A DNA stretch of 64,000 nucleotides from Bdellovibrionales bacterium (GCA_018266375.1 JAFEAO010000008.1:62001-126000), one strand, 5' to 3'; counted from the stretch's first letter, positions 1 through 8,694 are shown. The notes: a model not told the origin generated them from the sequence alone. Numbers and translations: made by a program.

Positions 1-558
1 GCGGGGCTCATCCATGCCTTCCATCGGACAAGTCGCAAATCCTTGAGCCGCCATCGCAAGCATGAAGTTTTCGGCGCCGAGTGCGGCCGATTTGATCCAG
101 ACTTCCTGCAGATCCCGGCAAGTTGCAGGTCTCCGCATGAACGGCTTAAAGATTCCGATCAAGTTATAGATCAGCCATTTGAAAGGAGTAAAGATTTTCC
201 ATCCGTAAGTCGCCGGGACAACCTTGTCGTAATACAATTTCACGATTGTCGGGACCTTTGGGAGCGTGTTCAAAAACTTTTTCATCTCCGGATTGGTCTT
301 ACGCCACAGGCTCGGATTTGCGACCACGACGACTAATTCCTGCGCCGTACGCGCAGCCGACTGACTCATACAGTGCTCGACGAGCTTTTTCTTTTTTGCC
401 GGGTCTTGGACCCAGTAAAAGCCCCAGGCCTGAATATTCGAGGAATTCGGAGCAAGAATCGCCGCATCGAGCGCTCGATCCATCACCTCACGCGGAACCG
501 GCTTATCGGTGTACTTGCGGATACTTCGTCTCGCTTTGACTGCATCGAAGAAATCCAT
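1..558 (-). CDS. Nitroreductase family protein (partial, C-terminus outside window)
   Basis: The frame opens at an ATG at 558 and runs off the left edge, so 186 residues are visible. The N-terminus (DFFDAVKARRSIRKYTDKP) has the Arg-Arg-Ser-x-Arg pattern that binds FMN phosphate in nitroreductases, and LAPNSSNIQAWGFY matches the family's AxPSxxNxQxW segment. Such enzymes are cytoplasmic FMN-dependent NAD(P)H oxidoreductases acting on nitroaromatics, quinones or flavins; the substrate here cannot be told. A stretch of about 50 residues between the two conserved blocks (KVPTIVKLYYDK and on) is longer than in minimal family members. It begins 8 nt after the stop of the upstream exported-protein gene, so the two may be co-transcribed. 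Confidence 0.85.
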   Translation of the reverse strand, partial: MDFFDAVKARRSIRKYTDKPVPREVMDRALDAAILAPNSSNIQAWGFYWVQDPAKKKKLVEHCMSQSAARTAQELVVVVANPSLWRKTNPEMKKFLNTLPKVPTIVKLYYDKVVPATYGWKIFTPFKWLIYNLIGIFKPFMRRPATCRDLQEVWIKSAALGAENFMLAMAAQGFATCPMEGMDEPR

Positions 559-566
559 TCGATCAT

Positions 567-1301
567 TTAGTAAGCTCTTTTGTACTGAGGTTTGCAGCTT
601 GGACAATTGTCCGGGCCGCGTGCTGGCGGGAAAACCTTGGTGAGCGTCTCCGCATCCGCTGAAAGGCGAGCCATAATCGGCACGGAAATCTTGGGATCAT
701 CCGACGCTTTCGAATTGTGGCGGCAATTTGGAATCACGCGGCTCATATAGACATTTTTTTGATCCGCCGGCACTTTCAGTGTTTTCAGGATATCGCCGTC
801 CGGAAATTTGCTTTTTCCGAAAATTCCTAGACAGGCGTTGCCGGTTACGGCTACCGGCTTATTGGTGTACTTCGAACCCTGTGTTTTGAAGTCATAAACG
901 GTAAAACTCTGCAATTTGCAATCCGCGCCGAGCTTCACTTCGAGATCCGGAAGCAACCCCGTAAATCCTTTCGCGTTCTCATCCGGATTTTGGTGGTAAC
1001 CGCTTACGGAGATCACGACAGGCTTCTTCATGTCCGCCGAAGAAATTCCGGTGATCTTGATGTCCGATACATAAGTGCGCGCGTTGTAAGAAGCTTCAAA
1101 AACGTTGCCGGTAGGCTTTCCTACGCTACGGGATTTAGAGAAATCTTTCGCCGATATCGGTTTCGCGAGATCCGCCGTTCTTGGGTTATTGGCGTAGACG
1201 CTCAGGAAGTCGTTCACCTGCTTTTCACAATGCAATGATGCCATTGCAGAAGTTGACCCGACCAAAATTGAACCCACCGCGAGTAAGGTTAAAGATTTCA
1301 T
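567..1301 (-). CDS. Exported hypothetical protein
   Basis: About 244 residues with a classic signal peptide (MKSLTLLAVGSILVGSTSAMA) followed by a mature domain I do not recognise. Several cysteines (one just after the cleavage site, a CKLQ, a CLG, a CRHN and a C-terminal CPSC) suggest disulfides in the periplasm. The ATG at 1301 was preferred to the in-frame GTG at 1304: a perfect TATAAT lies 8 nt upstream of the ATG (5 nt upstream of the GTG) and there is no Shine-Dalgarno sequence. The partial nitroreductase gene follows at once. Function unknown. Confidence 0.7.
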   Translation of the reverse strand: MKSLTLLAVGSILVGSTSAMASLHCEKQVNDFLSVYANNPRTADLAKPISAKDFSKSRSVGKPTGNVFEASYNARTYVSDIKITGISSADMKKPVVISVSGYHQNPDENAKGFTGLLPDLEVKLGADCKLQSFTVYDFKTQGSKYTNKPVAVTGNACLGIFGKSKFPDGDILKTLKVPADQKNVYMSRVIPNCRHNSKASDDPKISVPIMARLSADAETLTKVFPPARGPDNCPSCKPQYKRAY

Positions 1302-1309
1302 CACTTACA

Positions 1310-1315
1310 ATTATA
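1310..1315 (-). promoter_or_regulatory. -10 hexamer TATAAT, 8 nt before ATG
   Basis: Consensus TATAAT on the minus strand ends 8 nt upstream of the ATG at 1301. No clear -35 box is visible 17 nt further up. With usual spacing transcription would start at or next to the start codon. Confidence 0.45.
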
Positions 1316-1384
1316 TAGATAGCGCTCTGGGAAATGGAAGAGATGGAATAATGACGCGTAGCTAGACGAGTGGGGACCGCCTTT

Positions 1385-3097
1385 TTAGAGGAGCTTCAGA
1401 TACTCCAGAAGCGCCCATTTGTCTTCGGTCGTTAACCCGGCAAATTGTGCCTCGTGGCCCGTGTTCGATTGCCCCGGCATCGAGGTATCATAAACGCCCG
1501 AACGCATCCATGGAGTATAACCGCTCGGATAAGCGTAAACGCCATCCGAACGAGTCACGCCCAAGATTCCGACGTGAACGTAATCAAGCGCGTGGCCGCC
1601 AAGTTGGAATTTCTTCGCGCGCTCTGACGGATTCATGAGTTGCCACAACGTCGGTACCGAACCGTTGTGCAAGTAAGGCGCCGTATACCAAACGCCCGAG
1701 AGAATGGGTGCGACGTATCCGCCGAGTTTCATTCCCGCATCGATGTATTTCGCGAAAATGGTTTTTTGAGTAAAGTCTCGTACCGGCTTATCGATATTTT
1801 GCCAACGCTGCGGATCCGTTTTGATTTCATCCGACGTCACGAATTTATTCGGGAACGAGACTAATTTCGGATGATCGATCCCCGGAATGTAAGTCCCGTG
1901 ACAGTCGGCGCATTTCTGTGCGTAAAGCGCCTCACCGCGAGTAGCAAGCGTCGTATTGATCGCGCCCGGAAACTTCGGCGGCTGGAGGTCTTTGATGAAC
2001 TCTTGAAACACCTGGTGCACGCGAGGAATGTTGGGTTCGATATTCTTGATATTGTTGCCCATCGCCGAGTAAGTGAAGAACGCTGCGAGCTCGGCCATTT
2101 GATCAAGATGCTTCGGATCGCGTGCGGTTCTTGCGTCCACCGGTTCCCAACGCGGTTTGCGTGGGACACCATACGCGCCGTCATAAGTAAACGACGAGCG
2201 AAACCCCCGGTTAGAAATATCCGGAATCGAAACGATGCCCGCTTCGTGCGGGTTAAACCTGTATTTGTCGACAAGACCCGCGTCGCGCTTAAACGCACCG
2301 ACACCGTTTGTGAGCCCCGGTCCGCCGTTCGGATAGCTGAACACGCGGTTCATCGGTTCGTATTTTTTAAGCTCCTTCGCGATCGTCTTAAATAAAGTCT
2401 TGATGGTCTTTTCTTCGAGCGGGTCGATGTTTGGATAAACTTGTTGAATGCGTTTATAGAACGCCTTCTGATCGGCCATACCGATTTTCAGGCCGCGATA
2501 AATCTGGTCAAAAAACCCGTCGATGTTGAGCGACGAGTTGCCGCCGCCCAACCACACTGATTTTTGCGGTATCCCGCCCGCGTCGTAAGTCACGCTCGAG
2601 TGGCAGGCGGCGCAAGTGATGTTGCCGACTTCCATCCTGAAATGTTTGAGCGGAAGTTGCGCACGCGCATACACCGGCACGTCAAAATCAATCGTCGTAT
2701 GGATAAAACCCACGATCCCAGGAACATGTGGCCGTGGAGCGAGATCCGTGCGCCAGTTCGCGATCGAAGTCGGACTAATGAAACCGTATTGTTCCATCAC
2801 TTTCGGCACATCCGAGCCCTTAATCAAATGCGCTTTCAAAGTTGGATCCGCCAGCAGGAGTGCCGTCGTGTAAATTTTGAGAGGAATGATGTTGCCCACG
2901 GTGAGGCTGTTCGGATTCAAGCTCCCGAAATCGTCCATCAAGAATCGCGCTTGGCCTGAGTGCTCGGAATTGAAAAGATTATCGCGAAAGTAAGTTTGGA
3001 GCGCCTCGGATGGATAAGGCGTGTCCGTGAAACACCCGGTGAGTGTTCCGCAGAGAGCAAGAAGTGAGAAGTTTCTAAACAGCGCGCGAGTCAGCAT
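1385..3097 (-). CDS. Di-haem cytochrome c lipoprotein, RoxA/peroxidase-like
   Basis: A 570-residue protein with a lipoprotein signal (lipobox LTGC, lipidated Cys22) and two c-type haem motifs, CAACH (162-166) and CADCH (396-400). The second haem region and the following HNGSVPTLWQLM segment are typical of the di-haem cytochrome c peroxidase superfamily, including rubber oxygenase RoxA-like proteins. Haem would attach in the periplasm and the lipid would anchor the protein to the outer membrane. It could be a peroxidase, a RoxA/LatA-like oxygenase or an electron carrier; the sequence alone does not decide. The gene stands alone, with about 105 nt to serS upstream. An AT-rich TATTATTATAG segment about 15-20 nt before the start may be its promoter. 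Confidence 0.75.
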   Translation of the reverse strand: MLTRALFRNFSLLALCGTLTGCFTDTPYPSEALQTYFRDNLFNSEHSGQARFLMDDFGSLNPNSLTVGNIIPLKIYTTALLLADPTLKAHLIKGSDVPKVMEQYGFISPTSIANWRTDLAPRPHVPGIVGFIHTTIDFDVPVYARAQLPLKHFRMEVGNITCAACHSSVTYDAGGIPQKSVWLGGGNSSLNIDGFFDQIYRGLKIGMADQKAFYKRIQQVYPNIDPLEEKTIKTLFKTIAKELKKYEPMNRVFSYPNGGPGLTNGVGAFKRDAGLVDKYRFNPHEAGIVSIPDISNRGFRSSFTYDGAYGVPRKPRWEPVDARTARDPKHLDQMAELAAFFTYSAMGNNIKNIEPNIPRVHQVFQEFIKDLQPPKFPGAINTTLATRGEALYAQKCADCHGTYIPGIDHPKLVSFPNKFVTSDEIKTDPQRWQNIDKPVRDFTQKTIFAKYIDAGMKLGGYVAPILSGVWYTAPYLHNGSVPTLWQLMNPSERAKKFQLGGHALDYVHVGILGVTRSDGVYAYPSGYTPWMRSGVYDTSMPGQSNTGHEAQFAGLTTEDKWALLEYLKLL

Positions 3098-3203
3098 TTA
3101 ATACATGGCCACTCTATAATAATAGAGAAGACAGGTCAATTGACGACTCCGCCGAGGCACTGATTCAACGGACGAGGTTGAGCTCAGGGACGCTGGCTTT
3201 GCA

Positions 3204-4475
3204 TTACTTACCGCCAATGCGGTCGACTCCGCCCATATAAGGCTGGAGTGCTTTCGGTACATGGATCGCGCCGTTATCACACTGGTGGTTCTCGATCAAA
3301 GCGATGAGCAAGCGCGGAGTCGCTGCCGCGGTGTTGTTAAGCGTGTGCATGTACTTCACCTTGTCTTCCTTATCACGGTAACGAAGATTGGCGCGGCGGG
3401 CTTGCCAGTCATGCAAGCTTGAGCAGCTGTGTGTCTCGCGGTAACGCTTTTCGCTCGGGACCCAGCACTCAATATCGTGCATGCGGAACTTGCCCGCGCC
3501 CATATCACCGGTACAAACTTCGATCACGCGGTATGGAAGCTCGAATGCTTGGCAGATTTCTTCCGACGTTTTCAAAATCTCGTTGTGCCAGTAAGCCGAC
3601 TCATCGGCGTCGTTACGGCAAAACACAAATTGCTCGACCTTATTGAATTGGTGGACACGCATGAGCCCGCGGACGTCTTTGCCCGCGCTCCCCGCTTCAC
3701 GGCGGAAACAAGGCGAAAACGCTCCGATCCGCATCGGGAGCTGAGACTCGTTCAAAATCTCGCCGCTAAATACCGAGGTCATCGGGACTTCAGCGGTACC
3801 CGAGAGATAAATGTCGTCTTCCGGCAAGTGGTAAACTTGCTCACGGCCTGCCGGGAAATGCCCGGTACCGTATAGCGCTTCTTCGCGCACCATCGCCGGA
3901 ACGGTGTAAATCTGAGAGCCTTTTTTTGTGAGGTAATCGAGCGAGTAGCGGATAACGGCAAATTCGTAGAGGGCGAGTTCGTTCTTCAAAGCGATCATGC
4001 GGCTACCGCAAACCTTTGCGATGCGCTCGAATTCGGCCCAGTTGTTTTTCAAGATCACGTCGACGTGATCTTTCATCGCAAATACAAATTCAGGCGGGGT
4101 GCCCACTTTGCGGCGCTCGACGTTTTCAGAATCGTCTTTACCGACCGGAACATCGGAAGCCGGCACCATCGGAGTGAGCCACAACAGTTTCTTCAACTCC
4201 TCTTCTTTGGAGGTTACTTCCGGCTCGAGTTTTGTGATTTCTTGCCCGATCGCACGCCCCCGCTCGATCAAGCCCGGACGCTCCTCGGGAGTCGCCTTCG
4301 GCATCTTCTTTGCGTTCGCGTTTTTCTCTTCCTGGAGCGCTTGAAGCCTCTTTTTGAAATTGAGCACGTCCTGGTCAATCCCCAACAATTGATCGAGGTT
4401 AAGATTGACCTTCTTTTGCGTGATAGCGGTCTTTACGGCTTCAACGTTTTCGCGAATATATTTAAGATCGAGCAT
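3204..4475 (-). CDS. serS: Seryl-tRNA synthetase
   Basis: 423 residues, the usual length for SerRS. It charges tRNA-Ser and, in most bacteria, tRNA-Sec. The N-terminal 100 residues form the long antiparallel coiled coil that grips the tRNA (FKKRLQALQEEKNANAKKMP). Class II motif 2 is seen at FSPCFRREAGSAGKDVRGLM and motif 3 near the C-terminus (NNTAAATPRLLIALIENHQ). The start at 4475 is supported by the coiled-coil N-terminus MLDLKYIREN typical of the family. There is no Shine-Dalgarno; a TAGGCT hexamer ends 6 nt before the ATG. The stop of the SGNH hydrolase gene lies 10 nt upstream, so read-through from that gene is also possible. Confidence 0.97.
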   Translation of the reverse strand: MLDLKYIRENVEAVKTAITQKKVNLNLDQLLGIDQDVLNFKKRLQALQEEKNANAKKMPKATPEERPGLIERGRAIGQEITKLEPEVTSKEEELKKLLWLTPMVPASDVPVGKDDSENVERRKVGTPPEFVFAMKDHVDVILKNNWAEFERIAKVCGSRMIALKNELALYEFAVIRYSLDYLTKKGSQIYTVPAMVREEALYGTGHFPAGREQVYHLPEDDIYLSGTAEVPMTSVFSGEILNESQLPMRIGAFSPCFRREAGSAGKDVRGLMRVHQFNKVEQFVFCRNDADESAYWHNEILKTSEEICQAFELPYRVIEVCTGDMGAGKFRMHDIECWVPSEKRYRETHSCSSLHDWQARRANLRYRDKEDKVKYMHTLNNTAAATPRLLIALIENHQCDNGAIHVPKALQPYMGGVDRIGGK

Positions 4476-4481
4476 GGTAGC

Positions 4482-4487
4482 AGCCTA
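4482..4487 (-). promoter_or_regulatory. Possible -10 hexamer TAGGCT, 6 nt before serS ATG
   Basis: Same hexamer and spacing as in front of the gene at 50172. It lies between two closely spaced minus-strand genes, so it could be an internal promoter; no -35 box is recognised. Confidence 0.3.
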
Positions 4488-5243
4488 CCGCAAAGGGATT
4501 TTGGATTCCAGCCAAGAAGTGACCATAAACGCCCAATCGCCGGCCGCTTTTATCCCGGCGTCATCGCGAATCGATCCCATCCAGTGGTAATGGACCTGAT
4601 CCTGGTGAGTGGAACTGATCGCGGGAAAGTGGGAATTCGGCGGACGGCTGTCGAAAAACTCGCAGGGTGCGCGGGCGGATTCCGCAGCCGCTTCGGAGAT
4701 CGCTGTCCGAATCATCTTAACCCAAAGCGCTTCCGCCGGTCCGGTGTAGTTCTTTTTCTTCATTTCGGGCGGACCAATCCAGTAGCACAACTCGCTCTGA
4801 GCATAGGCAACTTGAATCAGTTTTTTCATTTGGCTGATTTCGGCCCTTTTATATTGTTGCGCGTTCACGTAGTGAAGGTTCGTGCCTTGAACGATCAAGC
4901 TGATCCGACGTTCGTCGTCAGCGCGCGGCCCCTGCTTGTTCCACAATGCTGCAAAACTTGGGCCTACCGTCGCCGTGCAGTGCTGCGGACCGTTCGGCGG
5001 CGTCACCGAACTCGCCATCCAAACGCGATCAGATTTCCAACCGCCATTGAGCCAATTCACCGGCGCAGTCCCGCCGCTTGCGTAAAATTCGTAGGCGGTA
5101 TCGTCGCGATCACTGAGCCATTGCACGAGCGACATTCCGAACTGCCCGACCCCATGCGAATCCGAGATCACCACGAAGCGATCGAGCGCGTGGGCGGAAG
5201 AAGCAATCGCGAGGAGCGTGAGAAACAGAGCCTGCAACTTCAT
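4485..5243 (-). CDS. Exported SGNH/GDSL-like hydrolase
   Basis: 252 residues with a signal peptide (MKLQALFLTLLAIASSAHA). The mature N-terminus has VISDSHG, matching SGNH block I with Ser29 as likely nucleophile. A Gly (ASGGT), a QGTN segment in the place of block III Asn, and DQVHYHWMG near the C-terminus (Asp-x-x-His of block V) complete the pattern. Such enzymes are periplasmic or secreted esterases, lipases or carbohydrate deacetylases; the substrate is unknown. It lies 10 nt upstream of serS on the same strand. Confidence 0.65.
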   Translation of the reverse strand: MKLQALFLTLLAIASSAHALDRFVVISDSHGVGQFGMSLVQWLSDRDDTAYEFYASGGTAPVNWLNGGWKSDRVWMASSVTPPNGPQHCTATVGPSFAALWNKQGPRADDERRISLIVQGTNLHYVNAQQYKRAEISQMKKLIQVAYAQSELCYWIGPPEMKKKNYTGPAEALWVKMIRTAISEAAAESARAPCEFFDSRPPNSHFPAISSTHQDQVHYHWMGSIRDDAGIKAAGDWAFMVTSWLESKIPLR

Positions 5244-5514
5244 GTCGATCGAAATTTACTTCACCCGACCATCTTAATCAACTTTTTATTCACAGTCCTC
5301 GGAATTTAAATGATCGGCGTTTAAATTCAGCTTACCAATGAAGCCCCACGATTTCTAGACCGTTGCCTACAATGATGAGAATCGTTTTACCTGCAATCCG
5401 AAGGTTGAAACGGAAGATTTGGCCAACTTGATGGACAAATAAACTGAATCCATTTAAAAATTAGGAACATTCCTTATTTCCGACAAAATTAGTCTTGTAT
5501 TCTTTCCACGCTCT

Positions 5515-5523
5515 TGTTACACT
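5515..5523 (+). promoter_or_regulatory. Extended -10 (TGt-TACACT), 7 nt before ATG
   Basis: TG at 515-516 and TACACT at 518-523 (last three digits of positions in the 5500s), followed by exactly 7 nt and the ATG at 5531. A TTGTAT lies 17 nt upstream of the hexamer. This predicts a leaderless mRNA. Confidence 0.5.
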
Positions 5524-5530
5524 GACGCCC

Positions 5531-6121
5531 ATGAAAAACCTTTTTACGTTTGGACTGGTTTTAATGGCTGCATCTCCACTTGCTCACGCAAGCAAACCCG
5601 CTGTCGTTAAAGCAAAATCCCACAGAACCCTCTCCCACAACTTGTTCGGCGAATGGCGCGAGAACTGTATCAAGGCGTTGGATATCTCCGCTAAAGACGA
5701 GGCCGCACCTTTCGTGATGTTTAAAATGATCGTCGGCTGGGACGGATCGATTGAGTACAACTACTCTTATTACTCCGACGACAAATGTACCAAACGCAAA
5801 TCGATGAAGCGCGAGTGGGCAAAATACCAAGTTTTAGAATCGCACGACCGCCGTGCGAAGCTCCTCGTCCGTAAGGACCTCGAAGGCGGCATGATCAGCG
5901 AGAGCGTGGTCGAGCTTCACTTGCCGAGCATCAACCGCATGTCCTCCAAAGTGTTGAACACCAAAATCGAGTTCGACGATCTTCTCACCGACGAAGTCGC
6001 GAAAGAAGAGACCGACTCGAAAGACCAGGGCAACGGCGAATCAGCCAAGAACTTGAGCCGTTTCGTGACTAACGAATTGCCGGCACCGAAAGCCGCGGAA
6101 AAACCTAAATCGAAGATTTAG
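5531..6121 (+). CDS. Exported hypothetical protein
   Basis: 196 residues. The start at 5531 gives a clean signal peptide (MKNLFTFGLVLMAASPLAHA), so the upstream ATG at 5495 was rejected. The mature part is rich in Lys, Glu and Asp, with a conserved-looking core (NLFGEWRENCIKAL, then IEYNYSYYSDDKC) holding two cysteines that could pair, and a low-complexity charged tail. Its stop overlaps by 4 bp the stop of the convergent ferredoxin gene. I do not recognise the family. Confidence 0.75.
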   Translation: MKNLFTFGLVLMAASPLAHASKPAVVKAKSHRTLSHNLFGEWRENCIKALDISAKDEAAPFVMFKMIVGWDGSIEYNYSYYSDDKCTKRKSMKREWAKYQVLESHDRRAKLLVRKDLEGGMISESVVELHLPSINRMSSKVLNTKIEFDDLLTDEVAKEETDSKDQGNGESAKNLSRFVTNELPAPKAAEKPKSKI

Positions 6122-6441
6122 TTTTCGTGCGGCGGAATTTTTTTTAATTCCTCGCGAATGAAATCTTTGATTTTATCGACCTCATCGACTTTGACGTCGG
6201 TCAGCCACTCGCCGCTTGGATAGGCGACACAGGCGATACCTTCGCCACAGCGGCCAAGACAGCCGGATTTGTTCACGCGTCCTTTGCCGAACTTGTTTTG
6301 AGCCTTCAACTCGATCTTCAACCAAGGCTTGAGCTCCTCCACAAGCTTTTGCGCGCCCTTCTTGGCGCAACATTCGCCGAGAGGCTTTTCGTTGGTGCAA
6401 ATCAAAAAGTGAAACTCATAGTGGTCGCTATCTTGCTTCAT
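6118..6441 (-). CDS. Thioredoxin-like [2Fe-2S] ferredoxin
   Basis: 107 residues. Cys15, Cys24/25, Cys61 and Cys65 (FLICTNE, GECC, GCLGRCGEG) form the spacing of the thioredoxin-fold [2Fe-2S] family (Shethna ferredoxin, NuoE-like), predicting a soluble electron carrier. The ATG at 6441 has a GGAGG six nt upstream and overlaps the stop of the aminotransferase gene as ATGA, so translation is coupled; a TTG two codons earlier was rejected. The pairing with a cysteine-desulfurase-like protein suggests a role in sulfur or Fe-S chemistry, but that is inference. Confidence 0.85.
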   Translation of the reverse strand: MKQDSDHYEFHFLICTNEKPLGECCAKKGAQKLVEELKPWLKIELKAQNKFGKGRVNKSGCLGRCGEGIACVAYPSGEWLTDVKVDEVDKIKDFIREELKKIPPHEN

Positions 6442-7568
6442 CGGCAACCTCCGAGTACGCCTAAAAAACGATCGACGTCGCGATCCGAGCAGTATGCATG
6501 AATCGACGTCCGAATGAACTTACCCCGCTTCGCGATTGCGATGCGCTCTTCACGCGCTCGCACGAGTAACTTCGCCTCCCATTCGACCGGGAGCTCGAAG
6601 CTCGTGTGGCCGCCTACTTGATCGACAGGCGTGGCCGATGTTACGCCGAGCTCGCGCAAACCCGAGCGCAAGAGCGCCGTCAATCGGGAGATTTCCTGCG
6701 CGAGCGTCGCCACGCCCGCAGATTGCAGTACTTTGATCGCTGCAATGAGCGCCGCCAGACTTACGAAGTTATATCCGCCAGCTTCAAATCGCTTTGCAGT
6801 CGCCTCCATCGGCGACGACGGGTCCGCAAAAGTTCCGAAGCGGCCGAAGGTTCCGCCGCCGACGGCTTGAAGTTCGATTTGCGCCATCAACTCAGGCCTA
6901 ATCGCAAAAAATGCCTGTCCGGTCGGTCCGCACACCCATTTGTGAGAACCACTCGCGACAAAATCCACTCCAGTCTCAGCAAAAGAAAACGGCAGCTGCC
7001 CGATTCCTTGAATCGCATCCACCGCAAGGACCGCTCCGACCGAATGACAATGATCCGCAAGGCGTTTTAAATCCAAAATTGCGCCCGTTTGAAATTGCAC
7101 CCACGACACGCCGACGAGTTTCACACCAGGTTTGACCGCTGCAATCACGTCCTCGGTCGTAACTTGAGCCGATGATGACGATTGCACCACCACGAGTTTC
7201 GCGCTCGCGCGTTCCGCCGCCACTTTCCACGGATAGAAGTTGGACGAATATTCTTGATCCACCGTCACCACGATATCACCCGGATGCAAAGGGAATCCGA
7301 GCGCCACCATTGAAAGCGCTGTCGCACAATTTGGGGCAAACGCCACTTGCTCAGGCCTAGCGCCAATGAATCCGGCAACTGCGGTGCGTGCGCCGATCAA
7401 CACCGGAATGAGTTCCGAATCCGAGAGGCCGCCCAAGGTTTGATGAACCGTCACAAGCCTCGAATACTCGAGCGCGGCCGAACGGGACAAAGGCGCGATC
7501 CCCGCGCAATTAAACTGCACTCCGTCTTTGTCACTGAATTCGCCTTTAAATCTCTGCAAATCATCCAT
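6438..7568 (-). CDS. Class V aminotransferase (cysteine desulfurase-like)
   Basis: 376 residues of the PLP-dependent fold type I, class V family. The PLP lysine is Lys210 in SGSHKWVCGPTG and the cofactor-binding Asp184 is in VDAIQGIG. The family includes cysteine desulfurases, phosphoserine aminotransferases, isopenicillin-N epimerases and kynureninases. FNCAGIAPLS near the N-terminus resembles the epimerase/desulfurase branch. No obvious catalytic-Cys loop of IscS/SufS (such as a C-terminal SGSAC) is seen, so desulfurase activity is uncertain. It sits between the SrkA-like kinase gene (2 nt gap) and the ferredoxin gene (ATGA overlap). Confidence 0.8.
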   Translation of the reverse strand: MDDLQRFKGEFSDKDGVQFNCAGIAPLSRSAALEYSRLVTVHQTLGGLSDSELIPVLIGARTAVAGFIGARPEQVAFAPNCATALSMVALGFPLHPGDIVVTVDQEYSSNFYPWKVAAERASAKLVVVQSSSSAQVTTEDVIAAVKPGVKLVGVSWVQFQTGAILDLKRLADHCHSVGAVLAVDAIQGIGQLPFSFAETGVDFVASGSHKWVCGPTGQAFFAIRPELMAQIELQAVGGGTFGRFGTFADPSSPMEATAKRFEAGGYNFVSLAALIAAIKVLQSAGVATLAQEISRLTALLRSGLRELGVTSATPVDQVGGHTSFELPVEWEAKLLVRAREERIAIAKRGKFIRTSIHAYCSDRDVDRFLGVLGGCR

Positions 7569-7570
7569 GG

Positions 7571-8620
7571 TTAATCCTCGTCATCCCAAAAACCTTCGAA
7601 CTCATCTTCATCCTTTGCCCTTCCGCCGCCGACCGGTCCCAAGATGCGGTCCATTTGCTTTTCTAGATCGTACGTTAATTCCTCCCAATACCTTGGCGAC
7701 TCAAATTGCGGGAATGCGCGTTTGAACGCGGGGTCATTGTATCGCTTTGCAACCCAAGTCGCGTAGTGAATCATCCGAAGCGCACGCAAGCATTCGACCA
7801 TCGCCACACTCCCCTGCGGGAGATCGCGCATTTGCACGTAGCCATCGATAATATCTTGAAGCGCCTCCGGATCGGGGGCGAGCAACCACAAATCCTGAAT
7901 CGGCGGACCCACTACCATGTCGTCGAAGTCGATAAAGAATGGACCGAGCTTTTCGTTCCACAAAATATTGCCCGCATGACAATCACCGTGGATTCGCTGC
8001 AATGGTTGGCCTTGAAATCGCTCTTTCGATACTGAGATAATCTCGCGAACGACGGCTTTAAATCGGCGCTCGACCTGCACGCTCACAAATCGTTCATCGA
8101 GCAAGAACTGCAGCGAAGCTTCGCCATAGCTTTCAGGGACGAGCTTAATCCGGTGGTGAGATTGCTTTTGCACCCCCACCGTATGCATCCTCGCGATCAA
8201 ACGTCCGAGCTGCTGTAATTTTTCGCGCGAAAGATCTTCGGGCTGACGTCCGCCGACTTTCGGGTACAAACAGTAAAACAAGCCGTCAGTGCTTTTGCGT
8301 AAAGTATCGTCCGGTTTTTCAAAATAGTGAGGCACCACGACCGGCACCTCAGCCGCAAGAATGTCGGCCATAAACTCGTGTTCTTCGCGAATCTGAGCTT
8401 CGGTCCATCTGCCCGGGCGATAGAACTTGACCACAGCTCGCGTACGATCCTCAAATTCGAGTTCATAGACGCGGTTTTCGAAGCTTGCAAGCTGCTGAAC
8501 GTAACCGGTGCAACGCCTGAGCTCGCCTAAAATCGGCTGCGATTCGATCGCGTTCATCACCCGGTCAGGCGTCAGATCGAAAAAGTTTTGAGTTGGCCCT
8601 GAACCCCAGGTTGATGTCAT
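7571..8620 (-). CDS. srkA: Stress response kinase A (SrkA/YihE/RdoA) family
   Basis: 349 residues with the choline-kinase-like (APH) fold of SrkA. Motifs seen: ARCTGYVQ-type N-lobe (RRCTGYVQQLASFENRVYEL), a catalytic loop IHGDCHAGNILW and the metal-binding FFIDFDDMVVGP. SrkA family members are cytoplasmic Ser/Thr protein kinases that protect against stress-induced death in E. coli. A C-terminal acidic tail (KDEDEFEGFWDDED) extends beyond the usual fold. It heads a three-gene operon with the class V aminotransferase and the ferredoxin. A TAAACT hexamer 8 nt before the ATG and no Shine-Dalgarno suggest a leaderless start. Confidence 0.9.
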   Translation of the reverse strand: MTSTWGSGPTQNFFDLTPDRVMNAIESQPILGELRRCTGYVQQLASFENRVYELEFEDRTRAVVKFYRPGRWTEAQIREEHEFMADILAAEVPVVVPHYFEKPDDTLRKSTDGLFYCLYPKVGGRQPEDLSREKLQQLGRLIARMHTVGVQKQSHHRIKLVPESYGEASLQFLLDERFVSVQVERRFKAVVREIISVSKERFQGQPLQRIHGDCHAGNILWNEKLGPFFIDFDDMVVGPPIQDLWLLAPDPEALQDIIDGYVQMRDLPQGSVAMVECLRALRMIHYATWVAKRYNDPAFKRAFPQFESPRYWEELTYDLEKQMDRILGPVGGGRAKDEDEFEGFWDDED

Positions 8621-8628
8621 GAGGCAAT

Positions 8629-8634
8629 AGTTTA
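8629..8634 (-). promoter_or_regulatory. -10 hexamer TAAACT, 8 nt before srkA ATG
   Basis: Minus-strand TAAACT directly upstream of the srkA-like start, back to back with the plus-strand promoter at 8667-8694. It forms an 82-nt divergent promoter region. Confidence 0.4.
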
Positions 8635-8666
8635 CCTAAATCCGACGTAAAAAACCGGCATTTTCT

Positions 8667-8694
8667 TTGACAAGAAGCACCATGTTTGTAAGAT
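8667..8694 (+). promoter_or_regulatory. Sigma70-type promoter for dedA cluster
   Basis: TTGACA (8667-8672), a 16-nt spacer and TAAGAT (8689-8694). The ATG at 8703 is only 8 nt past the -10, so the transcript would begin at or within a base or two of the start codon. An AAGGA at 8696-8700 sits too close to the ATG to act as an ordinary ribosome-binding site. Confidence 0.65.

Noticed and set aside
4065-5309. Plus-strand 414-codon open frame opposite serS and the SGNH gene
   Set aside because: Antisense to two recognisable proteins; composition is that of a mirror frame.
5244-5530. Gene or RNA in the 287-nt gap
   Set aside because: No open frame with supporting features and no stable structure recognised besides the promoter at its right end.
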